This document shows positions 50,612-62,224 of a stretch of 64,000 nt of DNA, in pieces. Source of the stretch: Sorangium cellulosum (GTDB lineage: Bacteria; Myxococcota_A; Polyangia; Polyangiales; Polyangiaceae); NCBI RefSeq assembly GCF_002950945.1, contig NZ_CP012673.1, positions 2,170,001-2,234,000 on the forward strand. Direction: 5' to 3'. The translations under genes and the position numbers were made by a program. The notes beneath the pieces are model-generated. The model was not told the DNA's origin and made no database searches. It saw only the letters and a program-made list of their open reading frames with translations. Each line of letters opens with the position of its first letter. Position 1 is the first letter of the stretch.

Positions 50612-51082
50612 TCAGCGGCCGGCGCCGGCGCCGCTCGCGTGTGTGGCGGGCTGCGCGACCCGGGCCGCGATCCAGCGCTCGAGATCGGCGCGCGAGGTCA
50701 CACCGGCGCGCCGGTCCACCTCTCGCCCGCCGTGGAAGAGCACGAAGGCCGGCACCCCCTGGATGCGCCGGTGCCTGGCCTCGTCGGAGTTCGCGTCGAC
50801 ATCGACCTTGAAGACCAGCAGCTTGCCGGCGTTCTTGCGACCCAGCTCCTCGACGGCCGGCGCCACCATCCGGCAGGGACCACACCAGGTCGCCCAGTAA
50901 TCGACCAGGATGGGAATGGGAGAGCCCGCGATGGCCTGCGCGAGCGCGGCGCCGTCCACCACCTGCGGAGCGCCGGTCGTGTCGAGCTGGGCCTTGCAAC
51001 GGCCACAGCGGGGCCCATCGTTCACCCGCTCGTCCGCCACCCGGTTGATCGAGCTGCAGCCTCCGCATCGGTAGATAGCCAT
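50612..51082 (-). CDS. trxC: Thioredoxin 2 (zinc-finger thioredoxin)
   Basis: Cytoplasmic disulphide reductase of 156 residues. The N-terminal zinc finger has C6-x2-C9 and C26-x2-C29, the mark of thioredoxin 2. The thioredoxin domain follows with WCGPC at 66-70 and the cis-Pro in GVPAFVLF. Such proteins reduce target disulphides and are often induced by oxidative stress. The C-terminus has a short Ala/Gly tail. No thioredoxin reductase is nearby. Confidence 0.95.
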   Translation of the reverse strand: MAIYRCGGCSSINRVADERVNDGPRCGRCKAQLDTTGAPQVVDGAALAQAIAGSPIPILVDYWATWCGPCRMVAPAVEELGRKNAGKLLVFKVDVDANSDEARHRRIQGVPAFVLFHGGREVDRRAGVTSRADLERWIAARVAQPATHASGAGAGR

Positions 51083-51205
51083 ACCCGTTCTCCTTGCGTC
51101 GCTTGCGTCGCCGCGTGTGCGCGCTGCTCGAGTGATCTTGGATCCGACGCCGATCTTGGCAAGACGAGGGCTTTACAGTCGGCGATCGGGCTCCAGGCTT
51201 GAGGA

Positions 51206-51463
51206 ATGGAACCGACGAAACAGCAGGGGAACAAGACCGAGCAGGCTGAGCCGCACGTCGGTGGCGAGCAGCAGGAGCCGGGGGCGCCGACGCGGCAGCT
51301 GAACGACGAGACCACCGAGGGCGCGAGCGACGTCGAGGAGATCGCCCGCCAGCAGGGCGCGTCGCAGAGGGGATACACGGCGGACGGACCGCATGAAGAC
51401 CGGCCAGCGCAGTTCGATCCGGCGCACCCGGGCGGCCGGCCAGAGGGTGATCCGCGCCGCTGA
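51206..51463 (+). CDS. Small hydrophilic protein of unknown function
   Basis: 85 residues, rich in Gln, Glu, Gly, Pro and Arg with no hydrophobic core, so probably disordered. Divergent from trxC with 123 bp between. A GAGG lies very close to the ATG, so the ribosome site is not ideal. Such proteins are often stress-related, but nothing here proves it. Confidence 0.45.
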   Translation: MEPTKQQGNKTEQAEPHVGGEQQEPGAPTRQLNDETTEGASDVEEIARQQGASQRGYTADGPHEDRPAQFDPAHPGGRPEGDPRR

Positions 51464-51538
51464 AGAAGGATTGAGGGCAGGGGACACCACGCCGCGCTGC
51501 GGGCCTCAACGGCGCGCGGCGCGACGACCGTGCGCCGG

Positions 51539-52000
51539 CTACGGCCGCGGCGCTTCCTCGCAGGCCCGCCGCGTCACCTCGTGGCGGTAGTCGAACATGC
51601 GCTCCAGCTTGCGCTGGACGAAGTGGCTTCCGCCGAGCCGGCCGAGGGCGCCGAACGGCAGCTCGTACTCCACGTGATCGGTCAGGTAGCTGCCGCCCGC
51701 GCCGTCGGGATCCACGCGGTGGGTGTGCACCCAGCGCTTGAAGGGGCCGCTGCGCTGCGTGTCCTGGAACATCCGGCCCGCCTCGTACTGCGTGTGCTCG
51801 GCGACCCAGCGCAGCGGGACGGGGCCCACGCGCACCTCCACGACCACGCGCGCGCCGACCTGGATGCCGCCGGTCTTCTCCACGACCCGCGCCTGCTCCC
51901 AGGGGGGCGTGAGCCGCTCGAGGGCGTCCGGCTCCTCGTGGAAGGCGAAGACCTTCTCGGGTGGGGCGGCGATGCGCGTGCGCTTCTCGAAGATGGGCAT
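51539..52000 (-). CDS. SRPBCC-fold ligand-binding protein
   Basis: 153 residues from the ATG at 52000, which begins at the domain edge (MPIFEKRTRIAAPPEKVFAF). The START/Bet v 1-like fold is indicated by 'APPEKVFAFHEEPDALERLTPPW', 'GPVPLRWVAEHTQYEAGRMF' and a C-terminal long helix. Members bind lipids or aromatic ligands, or act as cyclases; the ligand is unknown. The longer frame upstream has no protein character. Confidence 0.85.
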   Translation of the reverse strand: MPIFEKRTRIAAPPEKVFAFHEEPDALERLTPPWEQARVVEKTGGIQVGARVVVEVRVGPVPLRWVAEHTQYEAGRMFQDTQRSGPFKRWVHTHRVDPDGAGGSYLTDHVEYELPFGALGRLGGSHFVQRKLERMFDYRHEVTRRACEEAPRP

Positions 52001-52358
52001 GGGGCGAGCATGGATCGCGGCCCTGGATCGCGCCCGCGCGGCCTGGTCGCGTCCCGCTGGCTGCCTCCGGACCGAGCGCTCCAGGGTCGCCGCCCCGGTG
52101 ATGGCGCGTGTCCACCATGTCAACTCCAGGTTGACGGACTCTGGCCATGACGCCGCGTCCGCCGCCGGTGGAGAGCGGCGCGTCCCGGCGATCGGCGCGG
52201 GAAACGCCGCAGCTGCGCGCGATCAAGGCGCGGCGCCGGTCCGCCCTGGGCTGCTGGGCACATGCGTTGCTCTGAGGCTCGGGCGAGCGGCTCGCGCGCC
52301 GGTTTCTCCGTTCTGCGCAGCGCGAGCTGCTCGTTCATCAGGGAAAGGCAACTTGCTT
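52001..52358. other. Divergent promoter region with a palindrome
   Basis: GTCAAC-TCCAG-GTTGAC (52119-52135) lies between the SRPBCC and pectate lyase genes. Its half-sites recall MerR-family operators, but no such regulator is adjacent. No gene is seen. Confidence 0.4.
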
Positions 52359-53600
52359 ATGAGAATCGAATCTCGGGTCGCTCTCGCTGCGCTGTTCACG
52401 CTCGGCATCACCGCGCTCTCGGCGGCCGGCTGCGGCTCGGAGGGGTCCGATCCAGGAGAGGCGGGCGGCGGCCAGCCGACGGGCAGCGGGAGCGCCAGCT
52501 CCGGCAGCAGCGCCAGCTCCGGCAGCAGCGCGAGCTCCAGCAGCAGCGTCGGCTCGGGCGGGAGCGGCGCGACCAGCGGCGGTGGCGGTGAGACCACCGG
52601 CACCGGCGGCTCCGGCGGCGGCGGCGGAAGCGAGCAGCCCGCCGGCACCGGCGGCTCCGGCGGCAGCTCCGGCAGCGGCGTCCCCGGCGGCGCCGACTTC
52701 AGGCTCTACGGTTACGCCACGACCGGCGACGGCACCACCGGCGGCAAGGGCGGCGAGGTCGTCTCCGTGAGCTCGCTCGACGCCCTGAGGACGGAAGCGG
52801 CGCGGTCCGGCGCCGTGATCATCCAGATCACCGGCAAGATGAGCGGCAGCGGCGACGACGTGGACGTCGCCTCCGACAAGACCATCGTGGGCGTCGGGTC
52901 GAGCGGAGAGCTGGAGGGCATCGGGCTCAACCTGCGGAGGGCCTCGAACATCATCATCCGCAACCTGAAGATCCACCACGTGCTGGCCAGCAGCGGCAAC
53001 GGCGACGGCATCCACATGGATGAGAGCCACAACATCTGGGTCGACCACTGCGAGCTCTGGGCGGACTCTCCCGCCGTGAACTCCAACAAGGACAAGTACG
53101 ACGGCCTCATCGACGCCACCCACGAGTCCTCGGACATCACGCTCTCGTGGAACTACCTGCACGATCACTGGAAGGGCATGCTGGTCGGCTCGTCGGACAA
53201 CGACGACAGCGACCGCCGCATCACCTTCCATCACAACCGCTTCAACAACATCAACTCCCGCCTCCCGAGCTACCGCGGCGGCAACGGCCACGTCTACAAC
53301 AACTACTTCGAGAACGTCCCCACGTCGGGGGTGAACTCGCGGGTCGGCGCCTGCCTGCGGGTCGAGGGCAACCACTTCTTCAAGGTCCAGAACCCCATCA
53401 CCACCCTGGACAGCCCGGCCGGCGGCACGGACCGCATCGACAACGTGTTCGAGGAGGTCACCGGGACCCAGGAGTCCGGCGCAGACTGCTCCTGGAGCGC
53501 CCCGTACGAGTATCCGCTCGACAGCTCGGCGGCCGTCAAGGCGCTCGTCATGGAGCACGCGGGCGTCGGAAAGACGGATCCCCTCGAGAACCTCCCCTGA
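52359..53600 (+). CDS. Pectate lyase (polysaccharide lyase family 1) lipoprotein
   Basis: Cleaves polygalacturonate by beta-elimination with Ca, outside the cell. 413 residues: lipobox LSAAGC (Cys 25), a Gly/Ser-rich linker of about 90 residues, then the parallel beta-helix catalytic domain. Family markers are 'IRNLKIHHVL', the vWiDH-type motif NIWVDHCELW, 'YDGLIDATHESSDITLSWN' and the catalytic-Arg stretch RLPSYRGG. The linker may hold the enzyme away from the outer membrane. It converges with the following lipoprotein gene (18 bp apart). Confidence 0.95.
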   Translation: MRIESRVALAALFTLGITALSAAGCGSEGSDPGEAGGGQPTGSGSASSGSSASSGSSASSSSSVGSGGSGATSGGGGETTGTGGSGGGGGSEQPAGTGGSGGSSGSGVPGGADFRLYGYATTGDGTTGGKGGEVVSVSSLDALRTEAARSGAVIIQITGKMSGSGDDVDVASDKTIVGVGSSGELEGIGLNLRRASNIIIRNLKIHHVLASSGNGDGIHMDESHNIWVDHCELWADSPAVNSNKDKYDGLIDATHESSDITLSWNYLHDHWKGMLVGSSDNDDSDRRITFHHNRFNNINSRLPSYRGGNGHVYNNYFENVPTSGVNSRVGACLRVEGNHFFKVQNPITTLDSPAGGTDRIDNVFEEVTGTQESGADCSWSAPYEYPLDSSAAVKALVMEHAGVGKTDPLENLP

Positions 53601-53618
53601 GCCCACGCGCCGCCGGCG

Positions 53619-56033
53619 CTACCGGGGCCCTTCCACCGCGCAGAACCCGTTGATGCAGCGGTTGGTCGGATCGCAGCAGTCCGCGGCCGTCTCGCACCGC
53701 TCCTGCGGCTGCGAGCAGCGCCCGTCCGGCGGGGCGTTCGAGCAGACCAGCTCGCCGTCGGCGCCGGGCTGGCAGTACCCGCCGCAGCATTGATCGCCCG
53801 TATCACACGCCGCGCCCTCGGACCGGCACGGGTCGAGCACCCAGTACCCGCGCGCGTTGCCCGCGAGCAGCTCCTGCGCAGGCAGGTAGAACGCGGGGTG
53901 GCTCGGGTCGGTGCCGGGCGCCGCGTTCAGGTCGATGGCGGCGACCCAGAGCTTCTTGGTCGTGATGTTCTCGACCAGGTCCACCCCTCGAGGATCGCTG
54001 CAGAACGGCGGGATCGTCGCCGCGTTCCCGTACAGGCGGCGGCTGGTGAACACGACCCAGGCATAGCCGCCCGACGCGACGGGGTTGACCGTCGGCTCGT
54101 AGTTCATGTTGACGTCGTCCTTGTGCCGGTTGTCGATGCTGCCCACCGACGTCTCGTCCGCGGTGCAGGTCATCTCGACCGGCGCGCTCAGGCTGGGCAG
54201 GTAGAGCCCGCCCGCGGCGTCCCTCCCGTTCAGCTGAGCCAGGGGGACGGCCGCGCCCGAGCCATCGGCGCTCGCCCAGGCGAGATGGGCCTTGGCGCCC
54301 CGGCGCGTCCGCAGATCGCCGAAGTCGTCGCCCTCGTTGCCCGGGTCGGTCTGGTGGTGGAACACGACCGACTTGCTGTCGGGGAGGAACGCCGGCCATC
54401 CCGGGCGCGTGCCCTCGGGCTCGCCGGTGTCGTCGACGATGACCGCGGGATCGGTGAAGGCGCCGGTCGCCGCGTTGAACTTCATCACGAAGAGCTTCTT
54501 GCGGATGTCCGCGTCGGCGCCGTACATCGCGTTGAACACGACGAGCGCGCCGTCCGGCGAGAACGCCGGCGTCCCGAGCTCGTAGGCCACGTCGTCGAGC
54601 CCGGAGATCGGACGGCGCGTGGAGTTCGGCAGCGAGAGGAGCTCCCCCGCCTGGGTGAGCGCGAGCGATCCATCCGGATAGACCGCGGCGAAGGGCGCCG
54701 CCGCCGAGAGGTCGTGCTCGACGGCGCCCGCGGGGGTCAGATCGTAAGCCTGGCTCACGCCGTAGGAGTTGATCCCGTTCTGGACCACCATCCGCGATCC
54801 GTCGGCCGCCACCGAGTGACAGACCCGGCACTGGCTGGTGTCGCCGTTCCCCCCGGCGACGAGCCGAGGCGCGGTGTCGCCCGCCTTGATCGACAGCACG
54901 GCCCCGCCGAACCGGCCATTGCCGCCCACGGCCCCGTCGTGGTTCTCCGCCAGCCAGGTGCCGTACGAGTTGTAATAGATGACGCCCGACAGCCGGGCCG
55001 GGGCGATGGTCCACGTCTGGGAGATCGGCCCGTACGCCTGGCCCTCGCGCGCGACGGTCAGGCTCACGGTGAGCCTGTCCGGCGAGCCGTCGGGCGTCGG
55101 TCCTCCGGCGCTGTCGGTGGCCATGGTCCAGACGTCCTGGGGAATCGGGTGCCGGATGAACGGCCCTCCGGTCGTGGCCAGGATCTCGGGCCGCGCGAAC
55201 GTCCCTCTCCAGGAGAACGAGCCGCTCGTGGTCCTGAGCTCGATCTGGATCGCGTCGGCGTCCTCGTGCGCCCAGCGCCACATCAGGAGCGGGGCGAGCA
55301 GGCCGCGAGGCCAGACCGTGCCGTCGTACGGGTAAAGGAACGTGAGCTTCTCGGCCTGGCCGTCGCTCGCCGGGTGCTGCAGGGCGTCGAGGAGGACCTC
55401 GCTCGTGACCGCCGCGCCGAGGCCCTCGCCGCCGACGCCGCCGACGCCGCCGCCGAGCGTGAGCTGCGCCGGGTCGGTGGGGATCTGCTGCGCCTGGGCC
55501 GGAACGGCCGCGTCGGCGCCGTTCTGCGCGGCGGTCAGCTGGATCAGGACCTTGCGCTCGACCGTCTCGCCGTTCAGCCCGGCCCGCACGGTGACGAGGC
55601 CGCCGGTGGTCCCCTTGGGGGTGAACGTCGCCATGCTCGCGGGCCCCGCGCCGATGGCCCCGAGCTCGCCGCGGTCGACCGACCAGCCCACGTTGATGGG
55701 CGCGCCCATCAGCACCGCCGCGTAGCTCACGGAGGGCGGGGTCTGCCCCGCCGCGACGGCGATCGTCTGGAGGTCGCTCGGCTCGACCGTGAACCCGAGC
55801 GGCTGCGGGGCGCCGCCCCCGACACCGGGGTCCGTGGGGTTGAAGTCGCCGCTCGAGCTCGAGCCGTCCCCCCCACCCGTGGTGGCGCCGCCACCCCCGC
55901 CGTCGTCTCCGCCTCCGCCCGACGAAGCGGACGTCCCGGTGCCTGTGCCCTGCGCACCACACGCAGCGAGCACGGCTCCCAGGCTGAGCGCCGCCACGCA
56001 CGCACCCCAAGACCTAGAAAAATACAACGTCAT
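53619..56033 (-). CDS. Large lipoprotein with a CxxCH motif, WD40-like repeats and Cys-rich C-terminus
   Basis: 804 residues. Lipobox VLAAC (Cys 25), a Gly/Ser linker, an Ig-like or cadherin-like segment, then a central part with CRVCHSVAADGSRM, a single c-type haem-binding motif, followed by PD40-like repeats (AFSPDGALVVFNAMYG, AFLPDSKSVVFHHQT). The C-terminal 90 residues have paired cysteines (CDTGDQCCGGYCQP, CETAADCCDPTNRC), a knot-like module seen in many myxobacterial secreted proteins. Attached haem would suggest an electron-transfer or redox role. Function unknown. Confidence 0.8.
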   Translation of the reverse strand: MTLYFSRSWGACVAALSLGAVLAACGAQGTGTGTSASSGGGGDDGGGGGATTGGGDGSSSSGDFNPTDPGVGGGAPQPLGFTVEPSDLQTIAVAAGQTPPSVSYAAVLMGAPINVGWSVDRGELGAIGAGPASMATFTPKGTTGGLVTVRAGLNGETVERKVLIQLTAAQNGADAAVPAQAQQIPTDPAQLTLGGGVGGVGGEGLGAAVTSEVLLDALQHPASDGQAEKLTFLYPYDGTVWPRGLLAPLLMWRWAHEDADAIQIELRTTSGSFSWRGTFARPEILATTGGPFIRHPIPQDVWTMATDSAGGPTPDGSPDRLTVSLTVAREGQAYGPISQTWTIAPARLSGVIYYNSYGTWLAENHDGAVGGNGRFGGAVLSIKAGDTAPRLVAGGNGDTSQCRVCHSVAADGSRMVVQNGINSYGVSQAYDLTPAGAVEHDLSAAAPFAAVYPDGSLALTQAGELLSLPNSTRRPISGLDDVAYELGTPAFSPDGALVVFNAMYGADADIRKKLFVMKFNAATGAFTDPAVIVDDTGEPEGTRPGWPAFLPDSKSVVFHHQTDPGNEGDDFGDLRTRRGAKAHLAWASADGSGAAVPLAQLNGRDAAGGLYLPSLSAPVEMTCTADETSVGSIDNRHKDDVNMNYEPTVNPVASGGYAWVVFTSRRLYGNAATIPPFCSDPRGVDLVENITTKKLWVAAIDLNAAPGTDPSHPAFYLPAQELLAGNARGYWVLDPCRSEGAACDTGDQCCGGYCQPGADGELVCSNAPPDGRCSQPQERCETAADCCDPTNRCINGFCAVEGPR

Positions 56034-56347
56034 GCAACGGAGAATACAGGGTCGCCGTGGCCGGCATCAATCCGGATCGGCGTTCTTCCCGCGCTCCAGG
56101 GGCAAGGGGGGGCGAAACGTGCTCGATATCGAGGCACCACGGGGCGAGCAGGTTGCTGCGAAAAAGATGCGCGGCTCCGTGCAGGCCGCACATTCCGGCC
56201 CTTGCAGCGCGCCATGGGCTGGGGCGCGCTCCGAGGCCGGCGGCGCGCGGAGACATGACACGTCCTTGTTTCGCGTGAGACACGCCTTCTTGGGAACCGA
56301 TGAGATAACGTCCCGGCTTCAATGTACCTGTGGAGAGGAAGTGTCTC
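56034..56347. other. Divergent promoter region of two lipoprotein genes
   Basis: 314 bp between the CxxCH lipoprotein and the phosphodiesterase-like gene. I see no clear promoter, hairpin or gene. Confidence 0.4.
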
Positions 56348-57655
56348 ATGATGAAGAAGGGCGCCAGAACGAGCACCACCTCGGCGCTTCTTGTGTTGCC
56401 CGTCGCTGCGGTGTGCGCTTGCTCCGGCGGCGGCGAGTCGGTGGCGCCTGCGGCCGCCCCGGAGGCCTCGGAGACGCCCCCGCCGCCGCCGCCCGAGGAG
56501 CCTGCGCCGTACAACGTGCAGCTCGGCCCGCGGCCGTATTACCTCGTCGAGGACATGGATGACGGAGAGCTGAAGGAGACGCTCCTCGCGTGCTCCGAGG
56601 GGCCGTTCGAGCGCACCGATTTCTCGATCGGCCACCGCGGCGCGTGCATGCAGCTCCCCGAGCACACGAGGGAGTCGTACGAGGCGGCCGCCCGCATGGG
56701 CGCCGGCGTCCTGGAGTGCGACGTGACGTTCACCAGGGACCGAAAGCTCGTGTGCCGTCACGCGCAGTGCGATCTCCACACCACGACGAACATCCTCGCG
56801 ATCCCGGAGCTCGCCGCGAAGTGCTCGGAGCCGTTCGTCCCGGCGGACGCCGAGGCCGGCACGCCCGCGTCGGCGAAGTGCTGCACGAGCGACATCACGC
56901 TGGCCGAGTTCAGGCAGCTCTGCGGCAAGATGGACGCCGCGAACCCGGACGCCGCCACCGTCGAGCAGTACATGGCGGCGACGCCGGCGTTCCGCACGGA
57001 CCTGTACGCCACCTGCGGCACGCTGCTCACGCACGCCGAGAGCATCGCGCTCTTCTCGAGCCTGGGCGTCAAGTTCACCCCCGAGCTCAAGGCCCCGGAG
57101 GTGGAGATGCCGTACGAGGGCGACTACGATCAAGAGGCCTACGCGCAGCAGATGATCGACGAGTACAAGGACGCCGGCGTCGATCCGGCGAGCGTGTTCG
57201 CGCAGTCCTTCCGCCTCGACGACGTGCTCTACTGGATCGAGAGAGAGCCGGAGTTCGGCGCGCAGGCGGTGTACCTCGACGAGCGCGTCGACACGCCCGA
57301 GGGCTACGAGACGGCGGTCGCCGGGATGCAGGGCCTCGCGGATCAGGGCGTGAAGATCGTCGCGCCGCCCCTGTTCGCGCTGGTGACGCTCGACGAGGAG
57401 AAGAAGATCGTGCCCTCGGACTACGCCGAGGCGGCCAGGGCCGCGGGGCTCGAGATCATCACGTGGACGCTCGAGCGCTCGGGGCCGCTCTCGACCGGCG
57501 GCGGCTACTATTACCAGTCGGTGGCGGACCGCATCGACAACGACGGCGACACGATGGTGATGCTCGACGTGCTCGCGCGCGACGTGGGCGTCCGCGGCGT
57601 CTTCTCCGACTGGCCTGCCACCGTGACGTATTACGCGAACTGCATGGGACTCTGA
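56348..57655 (+). CDS. Glycerophosphodiester phosphodiesterase-like lipoprotein
   Basis: 435 residues. The ATG at 56348 follows GGAGAGGAAG at a good distance and gives a signal peptide ending in VCAC (Cys 25), then a Glu/Pro linker. The GDPD TIM barrel has the catalytic HRGA in [19 protein letters not shown], the metal Glu/Asp in [17 protein letters not shown], and a Glu in [10 protein letters not shown]. Family enzymes release glycerol 3-phosphate from glycerophosphodiesters. Several extra Cys suggest disulphides outside the cytoplasm. The exact diester is unknown. Confidence 0.88.
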   Translation: MMKKGARTSTTSALLVLPVAAVCACSGGGESVAPAAAPEASETPPPPPPEEPAPYNVQLGPRPYYLVEDMDDGELKETLLACSEGPFERTDFSIGHRGACMQLPEHTRESYEAAARMGAGVLECDVTFTRDRKLVCRHAQCDLHTTTNILAIPELAAKCSEPFVPADAEAGTPASAKCCTSDITLAEFRQLCGKMDAANPDAATVEQYMAATPAFRTDLYATCGTLLTHAESIALFSSLGVKFTPELKAPEVEMPYEGDYDQEAYAQQMIDEYKDAGVDPASVFAQSFRLDDVLYWIEREPEFGAQAVYLDERVDTPEGYETAVAGMQGLADQGVKIVAPPLFALVTLDEEKKIVPSDYAEAARAAGLEIITWTLERSGPLSTGGGYYYQSVADRIDNDGDTMVMLDVLARDVGVRGVFSDWPATVTYYANCMGL

Positions 57656-57805
57656 GCCGGGCGGCCGGGGTCGAGGACCGTCCGGGGTCCGCCCTCTCTC
57701 TCGACGAGCTTGAAGGCGCATTGGATGGCCTGGTGGGCGCGGACCTCGTCGCTCCTGTCTCCGATGAGGCCGATCCGGAGCGTGGTCGCCACGCCGGGGT
57801 CCCTG

Positions 57806-59047
57806 TCAATCGTTGCGCGAGTGGACGTTCCCGTTGAGCTGCTCGTAGAGGTAGGCGGCGAGGAGCCGGTGCGCCTCGGCCGACGGGTGCGCGTCGTTCT
57901 CGACATGGTACCTGTGCCGGTTCTGTTCGTATCCAGGCAGGGTGTCCTTGACCAGCCGCGCGTCGAGCCCGCGCTGCTTGAGCCCTTCCCACATCCGCCA
58001 CGCCAGCGAGCCGGGGTCGCTGCGCCGCTCGTCGAGATCCTCCCACACGATCACGAAGAGCTTCGCTCTCGGGAACTGCTGCTCGAGCGTCCTCGCCGAC
58101 CGCTCGACGACGGCGAAGAACCGCTCGTCGTCGAAGCCGTTCGTGCTGCGCGCGCGCCCGAGCGTCCGCTGGTAGACCTGCGTCTTTGCCAGCCACCGGA
58201 GGGCCCCCGGCTTGACGTACCATCGATCGTCCGCGATCGCGTCGCCCTGGTCGAAGCGGCCCTTGTACATCACCCGGCCGTCCTTGAGCAGAACATAGCG
58301 CGGGCCAAACTTGTCCCAGCCCCCGAGCCCCGCGACCCGACCGACGTTGTTCGGCAGCGCCTGGTAGACGGCGTACACGGGCTCGTCCGGCTTGCAGGCG
58401 ACGGTGCCCTTCACGATGCCGCGCTGCAGCTGCGCGAGCATCTGGTGGGCGCCGTAACCCGTGAACGCGAAGTTGTACACGCGGTGGGTCCCGCCGGAGA
58501 GCACGCCGAGCTGGTAGGCCGTCGTCTCGCTGTCCTGAACCGCCTCGCCCCAGGCGAAGGAGTCCCCGAAGAACAGGATGCACCCCACGGGGGCGTCCTT
58601 CACGGGCGGGCTCACGCGCAGGCCGTCGTCCCCGACGGTGTAGTGGACGTCGTACACGAGCTTGCCGAAATACTTCTTGATCGACTGCACGCTCACGCCA
58701 GGGCGCGGCCTGTACCCGAGCACCGCCTCGGGCATGACAAAGAAGTAGTTCGGGGTCGTGAACGACCCCTCGAAGGTGACCCCGGACGGGATCAAGTACG
58801 GGTTCGTCGCCTGGCGGATCCACAGGAACCCTTCCGCGAACGCGACCGCGAGGAGCAGCGCCGCGGCGTTCACCCAGAGGCTCAGGCGCTCTCCCCCCGC
58901 GCGCGCGAAGAAGAGGATGAGCAGGACACCCGCCCAGAGGAGCGCCGACCAGACGAGGGGAGCGCGGTCGAGGTACCACCACAAGAACCACGTCAGAAAG
59001 CAGGTCGCGAGGAGGAGGCCTCCCAGCAGGGCGCTGCGCTTGCTCAT
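57806..59047 (-). CDS. Membrane-anchored SGNH/GDSL hydrolase
   Basis: 413 residues. Two or three membrane helices fill the first 75 residues; a hydrolase domain follows with the nucleophile motif FFGDSFAWGEAV and the Asp/His end motif DAHPSAEAH. SGNH enzymes remove or transfer acyl groups on sugars or lipids. It is the last gene of a run with a carbamoyltransferase and a DUF5989 protein, an arrangement I recognise in other bacteria. A role in decorating a surface or secreted product is inferred. Confidence 0.87.
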   Translation of the reverse strand: MSKRSALLGGLLLATCFLTWFLWWYLDRAPLVWSALLWAGVLLILFFARAGGERLSLWVNAAALLLAVAFAEGFLWIRQATNPYLIPSGVTFEGSFTTPNYFFVMPEAVLGYRPRPGVSVQSIKKYFGKLVYDVHYTVGDDGLRVSPPVKDAPVGCILFFGDSFAWGEAVQDSETTAYQLGVLSGGTHRVYNFAFTGYGAHQMLAQLQRGIVKGTVACKPDEPVYAVYQALPNNVGRVAGLGGWDKFGPRYVLLKDGRVMYKGRFDQGDAIADDRWYVKPGALRWLAKTQVYQRTLGRARSTNGFDDERFFAVVERSARTLEQQFPRAKLFVIVWEDLDERRSDPGSLAWRMWEGLKQRGLDARLVKDTLPGYEQNRHRYHVENDAHPSAEAHRLLAAYLYEQLNGNVHSRND

Positions 59048-59057
59048 CCCGAAGCCC

Positions 59058-59248
59058 TCAGAAGACCGCGTACACGAACGGCGCGACGTAGCTCAGGCCG
59101 CCGGTCACGACGAGCAGGAGGCCGCTCACCATGAGGAAGAGGAGGAGCGGCAGCATGAAGAGCCGCCTCCTGTGGGTGAAATGCCGGAAGAGGTGGCGAG
59201 CGGTGGTAAGGCGCGAGAGGACCAGGCTCGTCGTGGATTGTTTCGGTG

Positions 59249-59252
<4 letters not shown>
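59058..59252 (-). CDS. DUF5989 family small membrane protein
   Basis: 64 residues with a basic N-terminal half (RHLFRHFTHRRRLFMLP) and one long membrane helix (LLLFLMVSGLLLVVTGG), ending in SYVAPFVYAVF, like DUF5989 proteins that end in 'APFIYTLF'. Its ATG overlaps the carbamoyltransferase stop by 4 bases (ATGA), so translation is coupled. The SGNH hydrolase follows after 10 bp. It probably anchors or links the two enzymes at the membrane; this is inference. Confidence 0.85.
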
Positions 59253-60964
<1,712 letters not shown>

Positions 60965-61057
60965 GACGAGACCCCTTCCTCAGTTCGTTCGAAGCGCGCG
61001 CTGGCTATCGCGAGCGACCGCTGGGCCAGGCGCGGCCCGGCGCGCTCTGCGGCGCGT

Positions 61058-61798
61058 CTAGGCGTTCGTGCGTGACGGCGCCGGCAGGGCCGGACGCTCC
61101 CCGGCGTCGACCTGCCCCTCCGCGGAGGGCAGCGACCAACCCGGCTTCGCGGGCCGCATGACGGCTGCCATGAGCCTGAACGGCGCGAGCATGGCGTAGA
61201 GCACGAGCATCAGGACGAAGTAGAGCTTCTCCGCGAGGAACCGGCCCGCGCGCCGCCAGGTCCTCCACGCCTCCCAGAGGACGGCCTTGCGCAGCTCCGC
61301 CCGGGCGGCGGACTCCCCCCCGGTGAGCTCGACGAGCAGCTCCCACGTATAACTCTCGTGCTGCTTCTCGTCCTGGAGGATGGCCTCGAAGAGCGCCCGG
61401 CTCCTGTCGTCGCCCTGGCGCGCGAACCAGTCGCGGTACGTCTCGAACTGCTGCCTCCCGCGGCTCTCTCCGCGGTGGACGAAGGCGAGGAAGCCGACCT
61501 CGCCGAGCTTCTCGAAGAGGGCTTCCGTGTCCGCGTTCGGGAAGCCCAGGCTCTCGAGCCCCGCTCTTTTCCGCAGCTCGGCCGAGCGCAGCGCGAACAT
61601 CTGGGCATGGCGCGTCTCGTCGAGCAGGTGGCGCACGTAGGCCGCGCGGCGGTCGGCCGACGGCGTGAGCCTCGCCGCCGCTTTCAGGTCGAGCATGCTC
61701 CCGTGCTCGGCCAGCGAGAACTCGAAGAGCTTCCGCGCGCCGTGGCCGGGGATGCGCCAGACGACCGGGTTGACGAGTCTTGCAAGGATCGCACTCAC
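61058..61798 (-). CDS. Ferritin-like di-iron protein with a C-terminal membrane segment
   Basis: 246 residues from a GTG at 61798, with GGAGG just before it. Helical bundle residues suited to a di-iron site: Glu and His in SLAEHGSM, LLDETRHAQMF and ILQDEKQHESYTW, i.e. two ExxH motifs plus an extra EH. A hydrophobic segment near residues 190-215 (YFVLMLVLYAMLAPF) should anchor it in the membrane. It leads the run with the carbamoyltransferase, DUF5989 and SGNH genes, so it may be an oxidase or hydroxylase acting on the same product. Confidence 0.75.
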   Translation of the reverse strand: MSAILARLVNPVVWRIPGHGARKLFEFSLAEHGSMLDLKAAARLTPSADRRAAYVRHLLDETRHAQMFALRSAELRKRAGLESLGFPNADTEALFEKLGEVGFLAFVHRGESRGRQQFETYRDWFARQGDDRSRALFEAILQDEKQHESYTWELLVELTGGESAARAELRKAVLWEAWRTWRRAGRFLAEKLYFVLMLVLYAMLAPFRLMAAVMRPAKPGWSLPSAEGQVDAGERPALPAPSRTNA

Positions 61799-62224
61799 GT
61801 TGCCTCCGTAGCGATCGCCCGAGCGATCGAGAACCGTTACAAGCCGAAGAGGGCGTCCGGACGACCACTCCGCTCAGGAGTGAAGGATCGTCAGCGAACG
61901 CCGCCCGGAAGGAGTCCGGTGAGCGGCCCCTGCGCGTGATACCTCACCACGAGGCCGGGGGCGCTTCGCTTTCACCTCCGCGGTGCGCCGAGCGAACGGA
62001 CACACCGATGGACACGTCGCCCAGGAACCGCCACCAGACCCTCCCGCGTGAGAGGCGGCCACGGATTGCGCCGCCCCGACGATCATCGAGCATGCTCGCC
62101 GGTCTGCCACCCCGCTCGGAGGAGCGAACGGCAGCCGCCGCCGAGCGCGGCTCCTCCGCGCAACCTTATGGCTTCCCGGGCTCTCCGATGCGCGGCGGCA
62201 AGGCGAGCACGCTCGAGGACCCTG
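61799..62224. other. Intergenic region, no gene seen
   Basis: About 425 bp upstream of the ferritin-like gene and downstream of the repeat lipoprotein. Reading frames are short and random in composition. Confidence 0.4.
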
